Under the pieces are notes generated by a model. It made no database searches. It saw nothing but the letters and a program-made list of their open reading frames with translations, and had not been told where the DNA came from. A DNA stretch of 64,000 bases from Candidatus Phycosocius spiralis (lineage in GTDB: Bacteria > Pseudomonadota > Alphaproteobacteria > Caulobacterales > Aquidulcibacteraceae): contig NZ_BPFZ01000001.1 of assembly GCF_030158815.1 (NCBI RefSeq), positions 124,001 through 188,000 of the forward strand, given 5' to 3'. Both the position numbers and the translations under genes were made by a program. This document shows positions 44,463 through 54,098 of this stretch, in pieces. The number at the start of each line of letters is the position of its first letter. Position 1 is the first letter of the stretch.

Positions 44463-45953
44463 TTAAACTTCAAACGCATTTGCGATGAGGCGATTGAGCA
44501 GTCGCACTCCATAGCCTGTTGCCCATGATGGTTCACGGGGATCCTCATTTGTTGGTTTCCACGCCGTACCGGCTATATCAAGATGCGCCCATTTAACGCC
44601 GTCTTGTACAAAGCGTTGAAGAAATTGTGCCGCCGTAATTGAACCAGCTCCCGCACCACCTCCTGATTTTTGGACATTTTTCATGTCTGCAACTGAGCTA
44701 TCCATCAATTTATGATAGGCAGGTGTTAATGGGAAGCGCCAAACAGGTTCTTCGCTTTGGATGCCGGCTTGTATCACTTTGCCAGACAATTCATCACAAT
44801 TTGAGAATAGACCGGCATATTCATGACCAAGTGAAATGATGATCGCACCCGTCAAAGTCGCCAAATCAATCATCACCTTTGGTGAATACTTTTGCTGGGC
44901 ATAAGTCATTACATCACATAAAACCAATCGTCCTTCTGCATCTGTGTTTAGAATTTCAATGGTTTGACCGCTCATAGAGGTAACAATATCACCAGGGCGT
45001 TGCGCCATGCCGTCTGGCATGTTTTCGACCAGTCCAACCAAGCCAATAACATTGGCTTTAGCTTTTCGCCCAGCAATCGCGCGCATCGTCCCAGCAATTG
45101 CTGCAGCCCCCCCCATGTCGCCTTTCATTTCCTCCATTCCCCCTGATGGTTTGATTGAAATTCCGCCAGTGTCAAAACAAACACCTTTGCCGACAAGTGC
45201 TAAAGGGGCCTCATGGCCGCCGCCATGCCATTTCATGATCACCAATTGGCTCTGGCGGGCAGATCCCAACCCAACACCCAGCAGGGCATGCATGCCAAGT
45301 GCAGCCATTTGTGCTTCACCTAAAACTTCAACTTCAATGCCTAATAAACTAAGTTCCTTTAATCTTTTTGCAAATTCTTCTGGGTGCAATACATTGGCGG
45401 GCTCATTTACCAAATTACGTGCAAAGTAAACACCATCGGCAAGTGCTTTATAAGCTGGCCAAGCTTCTGCCCCTGCTGCAACATCGATTTGTATAGTCTC
45501 TAGGCTCGGCTTTTGGTCAGATTTTAGCTGTGTCCTATAGCGATCAAAACGATAAGCTGCTAAGGATGCGCCAAAAGCTATTCTTGCAGCATGACTTGGA
45601 CCTGCCCATTTTTTCCAGCCCGCCAGCGCAACAGCCGCGGTCTCAATTCCGCTTGTTAAAAGGGCTTTGGTGCCAACCGCCGCTGCCCGTTCAAGTCCGG
45701 CCTCATCCATTTTTCCACTTTCACCCAACCCTACCAAAACGATCAATTCATGCTGATCACTGGGTGCATGTACCTGTAACAGTTTTCCTGGTGCCCCCGT
45801 AAAACGCGCCGCTGCCACTGCCTTGGTCAGCCTACCCTTGCACAGCTTATCAAGCTTGACGGCTGGTGGTGTCAAAACAGCTTCGCCATCGGATTGAGCA
45901 ACAAAGGCGATGACAGCTCTGGCGTGCGATTTTTCAATAAATTGGAATTTCAT
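44463..45953 (-). CDS. pepA: Leucyl aminopeptidase
   Basis: 496-residue M17 aminopeptidase with two catalytic metals. Motifs: GKGVCFDTGGISIKPSGGMEEMKGDMGGAA and the signature NTDAEGRLVL; the N-terminal macro-like domain is present. It releases N-terminal amino acids in the cytoplasm. Divergent from lptF with 178 bp between; that spacer shows no gene. Confidence 0.95.
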   Translation of the reverse strand: MKFQFIEKSHARAVIAFVAQSDGEAVLTPPAVKLDKLCKGRLTKAVAAARFTGAPGKLLQVHAPSDQHELIVLVGLGESGKMDEAGLERAAAVGTKALLTSGIETAAVALAGWKKWAGPSHAARIAFGASLAAYRFDRYRTQLKSDQKPSLETIQIDVAAGAEAWPAYKALADGVYFARNLVNEPANVLHPEEFAKRLKELSLLGIEVEVLGEAQMAALGMHALLGVGLGSARQSQLVIMKWHGGGHEAPLALVGKGVCFDTGGISIKPSGGMEEMKGDMGGAAAIAGTMRAIAGRKAKANVIGLVGLVENMPDGMAQRPGDIVTSMSGQTIEILNTDAEGRLVLCDVMTYAQQKYSPKVMIDLATLTGAIIISLGHEYAGLFSNCDELSGKVIQAGIQSEEPVWRFPLTPAYHKLMDSSVADMKNVQKSGGGAGAGSITAAQFLQRFVQDGVKWAHLDIAGTAWKPTNEDPREPSWATGYGVRLLNRLIANAFEV

Positions 45954-46131
45954 GGCAAATGTGCTCCCAAAGTTCGTGATGATGCCCGTGATGGCGCTAC
46001 CAAACGAAATGTCCTAACAAATGAGTCTAAGATTTGCTTTGGAACAATCTTGCCTTCTCAATTGCGCGGTACGGTGTTTGGTGCAACTGGTCATTATGTA
46101 ACTTTATCAAGTCTCAACAGTCGACGGGCCC

Positions 46132-47307
46132 ATGAACAAGCTTCAACTTTATTATTTTTATCAGTTGGTGCCAGTTATTTCACTCATCCTGATAGGTTTG
46201 ACCTTGATCGCCCTTCTGACTCAAAGTTTGTCGCAATTGGATTTATTGTTTGAGCGCGGCCAAAGTGCGATGACGTTTATCGGAATATCATTTTTGGCAA
46301 CCCCGCAAATTATGGCTATTGTGATGCCTGTTGCTTTATTTTTGGCTGTTGCTTGGACCTATGGACGACTACATCAGGATAATGAGATCATCGTTGCCTA
46401 TAGCAGTGGTTGGACCTTATGGAAGGTTGGTGAGCCTGCTTTTCGCCTTGCTGCCATGGCTTGTCTTTTTACTTTGGCTGTTAACCTATTTGTTCAGCCT
46501 TTGGCTTTGCGCGAAATGCGCGAGCGCTTGTTTGCTATACGAGCGGATTTTGCAAGCTCCATCGTTCGCGAGGGGGAGTTTCGTTCAACAGTTAACGGTT
46601 TAATGGTTTATGCCCGCAAGATTGACCGTAACGGTACGCTTTCAGGGATTCTGATTTCAGATACAAAATCACGATCGCAGCCCGTGATGTATGTCGCCCA
46701 ACGTGGAACAATTGCCAAACTCGCTTCAGGTCCAGTGATCTATTTGCAGAATGGATCGGTGCAGCGCAAACTAGCAGATGGAAAAGTTGAGATTGTTGGT
46801 TTTTCTAGCTATATGCTTGAACTTAAAGGATTTGCTGATGAAAGTGCCGAATTATTTTATAAGCCATCCGATCGATTTTTATCCCAATTATTGGTCCCAG
46901 ATCTAACCTATTACTGGGACCGGGACCATGTTGGGGATTTGTTGGCAGAAGCCCATCGCCGATTAGCGGGACCGATCATTTGTTTTTCAGCGGTCGCGTT
47001 AGCCCTGTTGGCAATTTTAGGTGGCCCGTTTTCGCGTCAAGGCTATGGCGCACGTGTGGCTTGGTCATTTGGAGGGCTAATCATCTTATTGCTCAGCTTT
47101 ACAGGCTTACTACCAAGCGTAGCCAATCAGCCATTTCTCGCCGCTCTTTTTTATGTGCTGCCACTTGGGGTGCTGTTCTTTGCAACAAAGCCCATGCGTG
47201 TGCCGATCCGCGATCTCAAGCCAAATCGAGTTGGCAAAATTGCGGGACTTTTCTTACCTAAACGCTCAGATTTTCAACCGAAAAGGGGGAAGGCTAATGC
47301 TCTTTAG
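46132..47307 (+). CDS. lptF: LPS export permease LptF
   Basis: 391-residue YjgP/YjgQ-family permease. Transmembrane helices lie at about 12-33, 50-80 and 98-120, with three more after a periplasmic jellyroll domain (about residues 130-275). The family motif is LQLYYFYQLVPVISLILIGL near the N-terminus. With LptG and the ATPase LptB it extracts LPS from the inner membrane. Its end overlaps lptG by 11 bp. Confidence 0.92.
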   Translation: MNKLQLYYFYQLVPVISLILIGLTLIALLTQSLSQLDLLFERGQSAMTFIGISFLATPQIMAIVMPVALFLAVAWTYGRLHQDNEIIVAYSSGWTLWKVGEPAFRLAAMACLFTLAVNLFVQPLALREMRERLFAIRADFASSIVREGEFRSTVNGLMVYARKIDRNGTLSGILISDTKSRSQPVMYVAQRGTIAKLASGPVIYLQNGSVQRKLADGKVEIVGFSSYMLELKGFADESAELFYKPSDRFLSQLLVPDLTYYWDRDHVGDLLAEAHRRLAGPIICFSAVALALLAILGGPFSRQGYGARVAWSFGGLIILLLSFTGLLPSVANQPFLAALFYVLPLGVLFFATKPMRVPIRDLKPNRVGKIAGLFLPKRSDFQPKRGKANAL

Positions 47308-48391
47308 CCGTCTCGATCGCTATATATTCAGTCAAACTTTGATGGGTATATTGGTGGCAGCAGGTGGGGTGTGTTTATCGATCATTCTTGTCGATATTGT
47401 TGAGCAATTACGCAATCTTTCTGGTCTTGCTCATGCCACATTGACCACCGCCTTGAAATTCACACTCATGAGAACCCCCGGTATTCTTGAGCTTGCCTTA
47501 CCTTTTGCAGTTCTGGTGGGATCGATTGTAACCTTTATGCGACTTGCCCGTAGTTCACAGATCGTGGCCCTTCGTGCTTCTGGGGTTTCGACTTGGCGTT
47601 TCTTAAGCCCTGTCGCGGTTTTAGCTGCCTTACTGGGCTTGTTTGCAATTGGCATTTTAAGTCCTGCCGCTGCGCGCTTGAATTTGGCCTATGAGACACA
47701 ATTACAAGCCATTTCTATGGTTTCTGCCACCCGAACCGGTGTCGGCCCAAATTCCATGCTTTGGCTCCGTGATCGAAGTGAGCAGAATTATTACACAGTT
47801 GCAGCTTCATCAGGTTCAGACGGAAAGTATGAAAAAGTAACCTTCTTTGTCTTTCGTCAAACAGATGGCAGTTTCTTGGCACGCTATGACGCACAAACAG
47901 GCTATCGAACCCATCAAGGATGGACACTCAAATCAGGAATAGAAACATCAATTGGCAAACCATCGCAGTTTTTTTTAGAACGCTTCTTTCCCATCATGGC
48001 TGAGCCAATAGATGAAAACCGCACCCATGAGGCAGCGATACGTGCCATACCAGTTTGGGATTTGCCAGGGACTGCACGTAATGCAGAAGCCGGTGGTGGC
48101 TCTGCACAGCGTTATTGGCTTCACTTTCACCGAAAACTAGCTTTGCCCCTTGCCTTAGTATCCATGGCGATGATTGCTGCGGTATTGTCATTGAATAGCG
48201 AACGCTTTGGTCAGAGAGCCATAATGGCGGCAGCGGCGATTGCAGCGGGCCTTGTTGTCTATTTTGTTAATGACATTTCTGGTGCTTTGGCCACCGCGGG
48301 ATATGCATCCAGTTGGATTGCCGCTTGGTGTCCCCCATTTGCAGCTTTGTTTATCGCCCTTGCCACCATATCCTTTCGCGAAGATGGATGA
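47297..48391 (+). CDS. lptG: LPS export permease LptG
   Basis: 364-residue partner of LptF. The N-terminal helix follows LDRYIFSQTLMGILVAAGG, and MRTPGILELALPFAVLVG and SSQIVALRASGVSTWRFL are the coupling-helix motifs of this family. Three C-terminal helices (about 275-360) close it. The start at 47297 has GGGGGAAGG just upstream; the longer frame inside lptF is not real. Part of lptF-lptG-lptD-surA-pdxA-rsmA. Confidence 0.93.
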   Translation: MLFSRLDRYIFSQTLMGILVAAGGVCLSIILVDIVEQLRNLSGLAHATLTTALKFTLMRTPGILELALPFAVLVGSIVTFMRLARSSQIVALRASGVSTWRFLSPVAVLAALLGLFAIGILSPAAARLNLAYETQLQAISMVSATRTGVGPNSMLWLRDRSEQNYYTVAASSGSDGKYEKVTFFVFRQTDGSFLARYDAQTGYRTHQGWTLKSGIETSIGKPSQFFLERFFPIMAEPIDENRTHEAAIRAIPVWDLPGTARNAEAGGGSAQRYWLHFHRKLALPLALVSMAMIAAVLSLNSERFGQRAIMAAAAIAAGLVVYFVNDISGALATAGYASSWIAAWCPPFAALFIALATISFREDG

Positions 48392-48471
48392 AACTGTCCA
48401 GTAGACGCCATCAGCATTGCTCTTTACATCTATCCAAGATCGCTGGCCCAATAAATTTATAAGGATGAAGC

Positions 48472-50772
48472 ATGTCACGCGTGATGCACCATCACCTTTT
48501 GGTCCTATCGCTCACAAACCTTCTGGTACCTGATCTTGCACAGGCCCAGTCTAACCCCCCCTTAACTAGCCCCACCTTAGCCTCAAGCACGCCAGCCCCC
48601 TCAAATCAAACCTCCTCTAATCTGGCACAGATAGATGACCCAGTTCTATTGGAAGCGGATTCAGTGGAACAGGGTGATGAGGCAGGGGTATTTATGGCTA
48701 AAGGAAATGTAACGGCAAAACATAAAGGCCGTACGGTGCAGGCCGATCAGATCATCTATAACCAAAAGACAGGTGTTGTTACTGCGAGTGGTCATGTAAA
48801 AGTCTTTAATGCCGATGGTTCTAGCACATTTGCCGACGAATTGAGCTTAGAGGATGATTTATCCACAGCGGTGATCGGTTCGTTCGCATCGCGATTTGCA
48901 GATGGGTCAACCTTGGCTGCTAATGCGGCAGTAAGCCGTAAGGGTGACCGAAAATATTTATCTCAAGCCGTATTCACGGCGTGTTCAATCTGCACGATCG
49001 GTCACTCCAAACCATCATGGATTATTCGGGCACGCCGCGCCATGCAAAATGAGCGCGCCCAATTGGTATCCTACAATGATGTTGTTTTTGAAGTGAAGGG
49101 CGTCCCGGTTATCTATGTTCCTTATTTTGCTCACAGTGATCCAAGTGTCGGGCGCCGATCAGGTGTTTTGCAGCCAAAACCTGGTGAGACATCACGCAAC
49201 GGGTATTTTGTTGAAATCCCCTATCTTCAGGTACTCGACCCCTATTCAGACCTAACACTAACCCCATTGATCAGCCAATACATTAACCCTGTGCTTTTAT
49301 TGGACTATCGGCGCAAGTTTTACTCAGGCAGCCTTGATTTGAGTGGCTCGATTACACGCGAAAAGTTTTTTGGCAAACGTGGGGAAAAAATTGGTACGGC
49401 CGATTGGCGGAGCCATTTGTATGGTAATGGATCTTTCAAAATCAATGATTTATGGAAGTGGGGATTTACCGCAGAAACAGCAAGCGATGATCTTTACTTG
49501 TTTCGTTATCGCTTTGGTGAAACGAGCCCACAATCGGGATTGATACGACCCCAGCCATCGCGTCTGATGTCACAGATTTATCTTGAGGCGCAGGGAGGAC
49601 ATTTCTATGCACGTACCCTAAGTGCCGCATTTCAAGATTTGATTCCAGGAGATAGGCGCAAAAACGTCCCCAAGATCGTTCCGTTAATCGATGGCACCCA
49701 TCAATGGCTCATTGGCCCCATGCATGGGCGTTTGGATGTTTCTGGTACGGCAGTGTCCTTGCAGCGAAGCGAGGGTCGTCTTGATTCCATTCGGGCCAAT
49801 CTAGGGGCTAATTGGCGGGGAAGCCAAATCATTGCAGGGGGGGTCGTCTTCGAACCATCAGCCTTTTTGCGCGGCGATTATTTCAATTACAGTGCTGGTA
49901 CCAACAGTGGTCCAATTGCAGATAATCCCCTGCCCGCTGAAACATTTGGCCGCGCCGTGGGTTCTGCATCCTTGGAGCTAAAATGGCCCCTATTTCGAGC
50001 TGGGAAAGATCTTAATTGGAACCTTGAACCACAGTTTTCCTTAACGACGGCCAGTCAAGATCGACAGAAAGATCGCATAAGGGTTGAAGATGCCCAAGGA
50101 TTTGAGATGGATGCAACCAGTGTGATGCGTCCCTTAGGGGCGGCAGGAACCGATTTATGGGAGCCCGGCAATCGGCTGAGTTTAGGTGTTCGCACTGGAT
50201 TTGACCTAAAACCTCCTCAGTCTTCGGCTGTACCCCCGTTGCGCGCAACAGCCTTCCTAGGTCGACGTATTCGTGCCCAAGACAGCCTGAATTTTTCGCG
50301 GGCATCTAATTTAGACAAAAAACTGTCCGATTGGGTAACTGATTTTTCCATAGAAAATGGGGCATATGCCAGCTTGAATGGTCGATTCCGGATCGACGCT
50401 GATACAGGCAAAATCACCCATTCAGAAGCCAGCGGACGTCTAAAAGTTTGGCGGGCAGAAGGGACATTGCGCTATCACGATTTTGCTAAATTTTCGGCCG
50501 ATCCCACCCGTGCAAACAAAGAGCTGCAAGGTACGTTCACGCTAGAACTCACCAAGAATATCAAATTGATGGGCACTCTTTTCCGTGACCTGAATAGCAA
50601 CACCAATCTTCGTTGGGCTTCAGGTCTAGCTTATCACGATGATTGCACGGATGTTCGCGTGTTTTATGAAGAAATCGGCACTCAAAATCGCTTTATCGAA
50701 CCCTCTTATTCCATTCGATTTCAAATCGCTTTTAGAACCCTTGGCGAATTGTCAGATGGCCCTTTTAATTGA
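48472..50772 (+). CDS. lptD: LPS-assembly protein LptD
   Basis: 766-residue outer-membrane translocon for LPS. A signal peptide (cleavage near LAQAQ) is followed by a Ser/Pro-rich linker, an OstA/LptA-like jellyroll (about residues 55-150: GVFMAKGNVTAKHKGRTVQA) and a large barrel (about 200-766) with the conserved PVIYVPYFAHSDPSVGRRSG. The FTACSICTIG cysteines are typical of alphaproteobacterial LptD. AAGGATG precedes the ATG. It lacks the usual C-terminal aromatic end, closing with DGPFN. Confidence 0.92.
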   Translation: MSRVMHHHLLVLSLTNLLVPDLAQAQSNPPLTSPTLASSTPAPSNQTSSNLAQIDDPVLLEADSVEQGDEAGVFMAKGNVTAKHKGRTVQADQIIYNQKTGVVTASGHVKVFNADGSSTFADELSLEDDLSTAVIGSFASRFADGSTLAANAAVSRKGDRKYLSQAVFTACSICTIGHSKPSWIIRARRAMQNERAQLVSYNDVVFEVKGVPVIYVPYFAHSDPSVGRRSGVLQPKPGETSRNGYFVEIPYLQVLDPYSDLTLTPLISQYINPVLLLDYRRKFYSGSLDLSGSITREKFFGKRGEKIGTADWRSHLYGNGSFKINDLWKWGFTAETASDDLYLFRYRFGETSPQSGLIRPQPSRLMSQIYLEAQGGHFYARTLSAAFQDLIPGDRRKNVPKIVPLIDGTHQWLIGPMHGRLDVSGTAVSLQRSEGRLDSIRANLGANWRGSQIIAGGVVFEPSAFLRGDYFNYSAGTNSGPIADNPLPAETFGRAVGSASLELKWPLFRAGKDLNWNLEPQFSLTTASQDRQKDRIRVEDAQGFEMDATSVMRPLGAAGTDLWEPGNRLSLGVRTGFDLKPPQSSAVPPLRATAFLGRRIRAQDSLNFSRASNLDKKLSDWVTDFSIENGAYASLNGRFRIDADTGKITHSEASGRLKVWRAEGTLRYHDFAKFSADPTRANKELQGTFTLELTKNIKLMGTLFRDLNSNTNLRWASGLAYHDDCTDVRVFYEEIGTQNRFIEPSYSIRFQIAFRTLGELSDGPFN

Positions 50773-50910
50773 TAATCAACTGCCTAAAGATCGACAAAAT
50801 TGCTGTGCATTGATTTGATGCTGATGATTACGTTGGTCATGAACGTGTTTCAGGCTAAGAGGCAGCACCAGCTTTCGAACATAAGCGCGATAGCGCACGG
50901 AGTGAATAGA

Positions 50911-52206
50911 ATGAGAAAATGGACAATCGCTGCCTGTGCAGGCGCACTCGCACGTGGCGCGATGCTTGCACTTTGTTGTGCGATTTGGTTTCAACCTGAA
51001 GCCAGTTGGGCTCAGGCACGTCCATTGAACGAGGGTTTGGCCGCAGTGGTCAATGATCAACCCATCACTAGGCTCGATGTGCGCCAACGCGTCCAATTCC
51101 TCATCGCTACCTCAGGCGCGCAACAAGTCACACCCGAATTGATCCAAAGTGCGACCTCGGCCGCTTTGAACAGCCTGATCGATGAGCGTTTGCAAATGCA
51201 AGAAGCAGCTAAGTTTAAAGTAGAGGTACCAGATCGTGAAATTGATCGCATCTTAGCCAACCAAGCCCGTCAGAATGGCTCGACTCTTGACAAGTTTTTC
51301 CTTGACCTAGGCGAAATTGGGGTTTCGCCACAAAGTTATCGCGATAAAACCCGTGCTGAAGTGGTGTGGCAGCGCATCGTTAGCGGCCGCTTTGGTTCAC
51401 GCGTGCGGATCAATCGTGATCAAGTGAAAGCAGCACTTGATCGAATTTTAGCTAACACAAACAAGCCACAATACCTAATATCTGAGATATTTCTTGAAGA
51501 CGAAACACCTCAATCTGCTCCCCAAACCTTTGAAGGCGCCAAAACGCTGGTGCAGCAATTACGAACCGGTACACCTTTTCAATTGATCGCACAGCAATAT
51601 AGCTTTGCTCCCTCTGCCTCCACGGGTGGGGATATGGGCTGGATTACATTAGGCGAACTTAAAAGCGAAGTCGCCCATATTGTCGAAAAACTGCCACCTG
51701 GAACCATCAGTGATCCGATCGTGGTGCCAGGAGGGGTGATGATTGTTTCCGTACGTGAAAAGCGCGAACCAAACCCCCCTAGGTCAAAGCTCAAACTCAA
51801 GGAAATGTCACGAACAGTGCCAGTGGGAGCTGATGAGACTGTGTGGCGGCGTGCCGAACAGGCGGGACGTTTAGCCAGAGATTCCTTGAAAAACGGGTGT
51901 GAAGGTGTGAACCGTGCCGCCAAACGCGGCTCTATGGAAGTTGTAGATTTTGGTGAAATTCAAGACGATGAATTGAGTGAACCTTTTAAAAGTCAGGCAC
52001 TGAACTTGTCCAATGGTCAAGCAAGTGAGGTTTTTAGATCCGATAAGGGAGTTCATGTTTTGGTGCTTTGTGAGCGCGAGACGACTGGCAACGATATTCC
52101 AACCCTCGATCAGTTAGAGGATCGCCTCTATGAGCAAGAATTGTCCTTGATCGCCCGGCGATATCTGCGCGACATTCGCCGCGAAGCGGCGATCATTCAG
52201 CCCTGA
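50911..52206 (+). CDS. surA: Periplasmic chaperone/PPIase SurA
   Basis: 431-residue periplasmic chaperone for outer-membrane proteins. A signal peptide precedes ARPLNEGLAAVVNDQPITR, the start of the SurA N-domain. A parvulin PPIase domain is at about 200-310 (YLISEIFLEDET, then STGGDMGWITLGEL). The second parvulin-like region (VVDFGEIQDDELS) looks weakly conserved. The start at 50911 has GGAGTG upstream and gives the signal peptide; the longer frame is not used. Confidence 0.9.
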   Translation: MRKWTIAACAGALARGAMLALCCAIWFQPEASWAQARPLNEGLAAVVNDQPITRLDVRQRVQFLIATSGAQQVTPELIQSATSAALNSLIDERLQMQEAAKFKVEVPDREIDRILANQARQNGSTLDKFFLDLGEIGVSPQSYRDKTRAEVVWQRIVSGRFGSRVRINRDQVKAALDRILANTNKPQYLISEIFLEDETPQSAPQTFEGAKTLVQQLRTGTPFQLIAQQYSFAPSASTGGDMGWITLGELKSEVAHIVEKLPPGTISDPIVVPGGVMIVSVREKREPNPPRSKLKLKEMSRTVPVGADETVWRRAEQAGRLARDSLKNGCEGVNRAAKRGSMEVVDFGEIQDDELSEPFKSQALNLSNGQASEVFRSDKGVHVLVLCERETTGNDIPTLDQLEDRLYEQELSLIARRYLRDIRREAAIIQP

Positions 52207-52210
52207 TCAC

Positions 52211-53221
52211 GTGCATAGGCCCCTCGCCTCGAACACGCGTCCCATCGCCATCACCATGGGCGATCCTACTGGCATCGGGCCTGAAGTAACGGCAAACGCG
52301 TGGTTGGCGTTACGGGGTGGATCCGAAAGTTTTTGCGTTTTAGGCGATCCGCGCCTTTATCAGGATGTGCCAACCCAAGTCGTCCCCGATATATCCGAAG
52401 CGCCCGCTGTTTTTGACAAGGCATTGCCCATTTTAGCTGGGTTTACCACAAAAGCCTGCATGCCGGGCCATCCCCATGCTCACCATAGCAAATTGATCCT
52501 GAAATCTATTGAGTTGGGCGTTGAGTTGGTTGCACGCGGCGAAGCGAAAGCTCTGGTGACCGCGCCGATCGCAAAATCGGTTTTGCTGGAAGCAGGCTTT
52601 ACCCATCCAGGCCACACCGACTATTTGGGCGAGCTTACGGCGCAAATGCCTTTTAAAGAGACCCGTGGTCCCATCATGATGCTGTGTGTTGAGGGGTTAC
52701 GCGTCGTCCCAGTCACAGTGCATTGCGCGCTTGCTCAGGTATCAGCGCGCCTCACCAAGCAGTCAATTGTCCATGCGGCCCTTGTGACCCATGAAGCGCT
52801 CAAGCGTGACTTTGGCTTAAGCACACCCCGCTTGGTGATTGCCGCTTTAAACCCTCATGCAGGGGAAAATGGGGCCTTTGGGGAGGAAGAGAGCCGGATC
52901 ATTGCGCCAGCTGTTCAAGAGTTAATGGCGCGCAGCATCAATGTGACTGGCCCTGTGCCCGCTGACAGTTTGTTTCATGCCGACGCGCGCGTCAATTATG
53001 ATGCTGTGATCTGCATGTACCATGATCAGGCCTTGATCCCCCTTAAAACCCTAGACTTTTGGGGCGGGGTCAATGTGACTTTGGGCCTTCCGATTATCCG
53101 AACCTCGCCCGATCATGGCACAGGCTTTGACATTGCAGGTCGTGGAATTGCGCGGGCTGACTCGATGATCGCAGCCATACAGCAAGGGGCACGCATGGCC
53201 AATTGGCGTGCACGCGCATGA
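52211..53221 (+). CDS. pdxA: 4-hydroxythreonine-4-phosphate dehydrogenase
   Basis: 336-residue NAD-dependent, metal-using dehydrogenase of pyridoxal phosphate synthesis. Motifs: IAITMGDPTGIGPEV, FTHPGHTDYLGEL (metal His), and MYHDQALIPLKTLDF (metal His), then GLPIIRTSPDHGT. The start is GTG at 52211, 4 bp after surA. The end overlaps rsmA by ATGA. Confidence 0.94.
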   Translation: MHRPLASNTRPIAITMGDPTGIGPEVTANAWLALRGGSESFCVLGDPRLYQDVPTQVVPDISEAPAVFDKALPILAGFTTKACMPGHPHAHHSKLILKSIELGVELVARGEAKALVTAPIAKSVLLEAGFTHPGHTDYLGELTAQMPFKETRGPIMMLCVEGLRVVPVTVHCALAQVSARLTKQSIVHAALVTHEALKRDFGLSTPRLVIAALNPHAGENGAFGEEESRIIAPAVQELMARSINVTGPVPADSLFHADARVNYDAVICMYHDQALIPLKTLDFWGGVNVTLGLPIIRTSPDHGTGFDIAGRGIARADSMIAAIQQGARMANWRARA

Positions 53222-54048
53222 GTAGTGACCTTAGGCAAGCTTTAGAGGCCAATGATCTGTTCGCAAAAAAGAGCCTTGGTCAGCACTTCCTGCTTGACCT
53301 CAATCTAACAGGGAAGATTGCGCGTTTAGCTGGTATCCAATCAGGCGAGACTGTTTTAGAAGTGGGGCCGGGCCCGGGCGGGCTAACCCAAACCTTGCTC
53401 GAAAGCCCAGCAGCCCAAGTCATTGTGATTGAAAAAGATGCCCGCTTTGTTGCCCACCTCAAAGAATTTTTTAAAAGTTACGGCGACCGTCTGATTGTGA
53501 TCGAGGGCGATGCGCTGGCCATGGATGAGGCTTCGCTGTTGCGCAAGTATGAAGCCAAAGGTGCCGCCCGCCTCATTTCAAACCTGCCCTATAATGTCGG
53601 CACACCTTTACTGGTCAAATGGCTCAAGGCTGGGGATTGGCGAGGGCCGATGTGCTTGATGTTTCAAGCTGAAGTGGCAGAGCGTATCTGTGCGCGGCCA
53701 GGACAAGGTGCCTATGGCCGCTTAACGGTGCTTACCGCAGCCCGCTGTAACGCCCGTTTGGCCATGGCGGTACCCCGCCTTGCCTTTGTGCCGCCCCCAC
53801 GCGTGGAAAGCGCCGTTGTGGTGCTTGAAAACCACGACCACCCGTATGCTGATTTAGCGGCGTTGGAGCATGTCACAGCTCAGGCCTTTGGTCAGCGCCG
53901 TAAAATGCTGCGCGCCAGTCTTAAGGGCTTGGGGGATTGTGAAGCACTATTGGCACAAGCCCACATCGACCCAACTGCCAGGCCAGAAACCGTCCCGCCA
54001 GAAGCGTTTTTCGCGCTGGCTAAGGCGTGGCGGGGGGTAGCTTTGTAG
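53218..54048 (+). CDS. rsmA: 16S rRNA dimethyladenosine transferase RsmA (KsgA)
   Basis: 276-residue methyltransferase that dimethylates the two adjacent adenosines near the 3' end of 16S rRNA. Motifs: SLGQHFLLDLNL, SAM motif VLEVGPGPGGLTQ, and catalytic NLPYNVGTPLL. The ATG at 53218 overlaps pdxA's TGA, the usual coupled arrangement. Confidence 0.96.
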   Translation: MSSDLRQALEANDLFAKKSLGQHFLLDLNLTGKIARLAGIQSGETVLEVGPGPGGLTQTLLESPAAQVIVIEKDARFVAHLKEFFKSYGDRLIVIEGDALAMDEASLLRKYEAKGAARLISNLPYNVGTPLLVKWLKAGDWRGPMCLMFQAEVAERICARPGQGAYGRLTVLTAARCNARLAMAVPRLAFVPPPRVESAVVVLENHDHPYADLAALEHVTAQAFGQRRKMLRASLKGLGDCEALLAQAHIDPTARPETVPPEAFFALAKAWRGVAL

Positions 54049-54098
54049 AGATTTTTTTCACGTCATATCCAGACCCAAGTCGTCTAAAGGCCTTATTG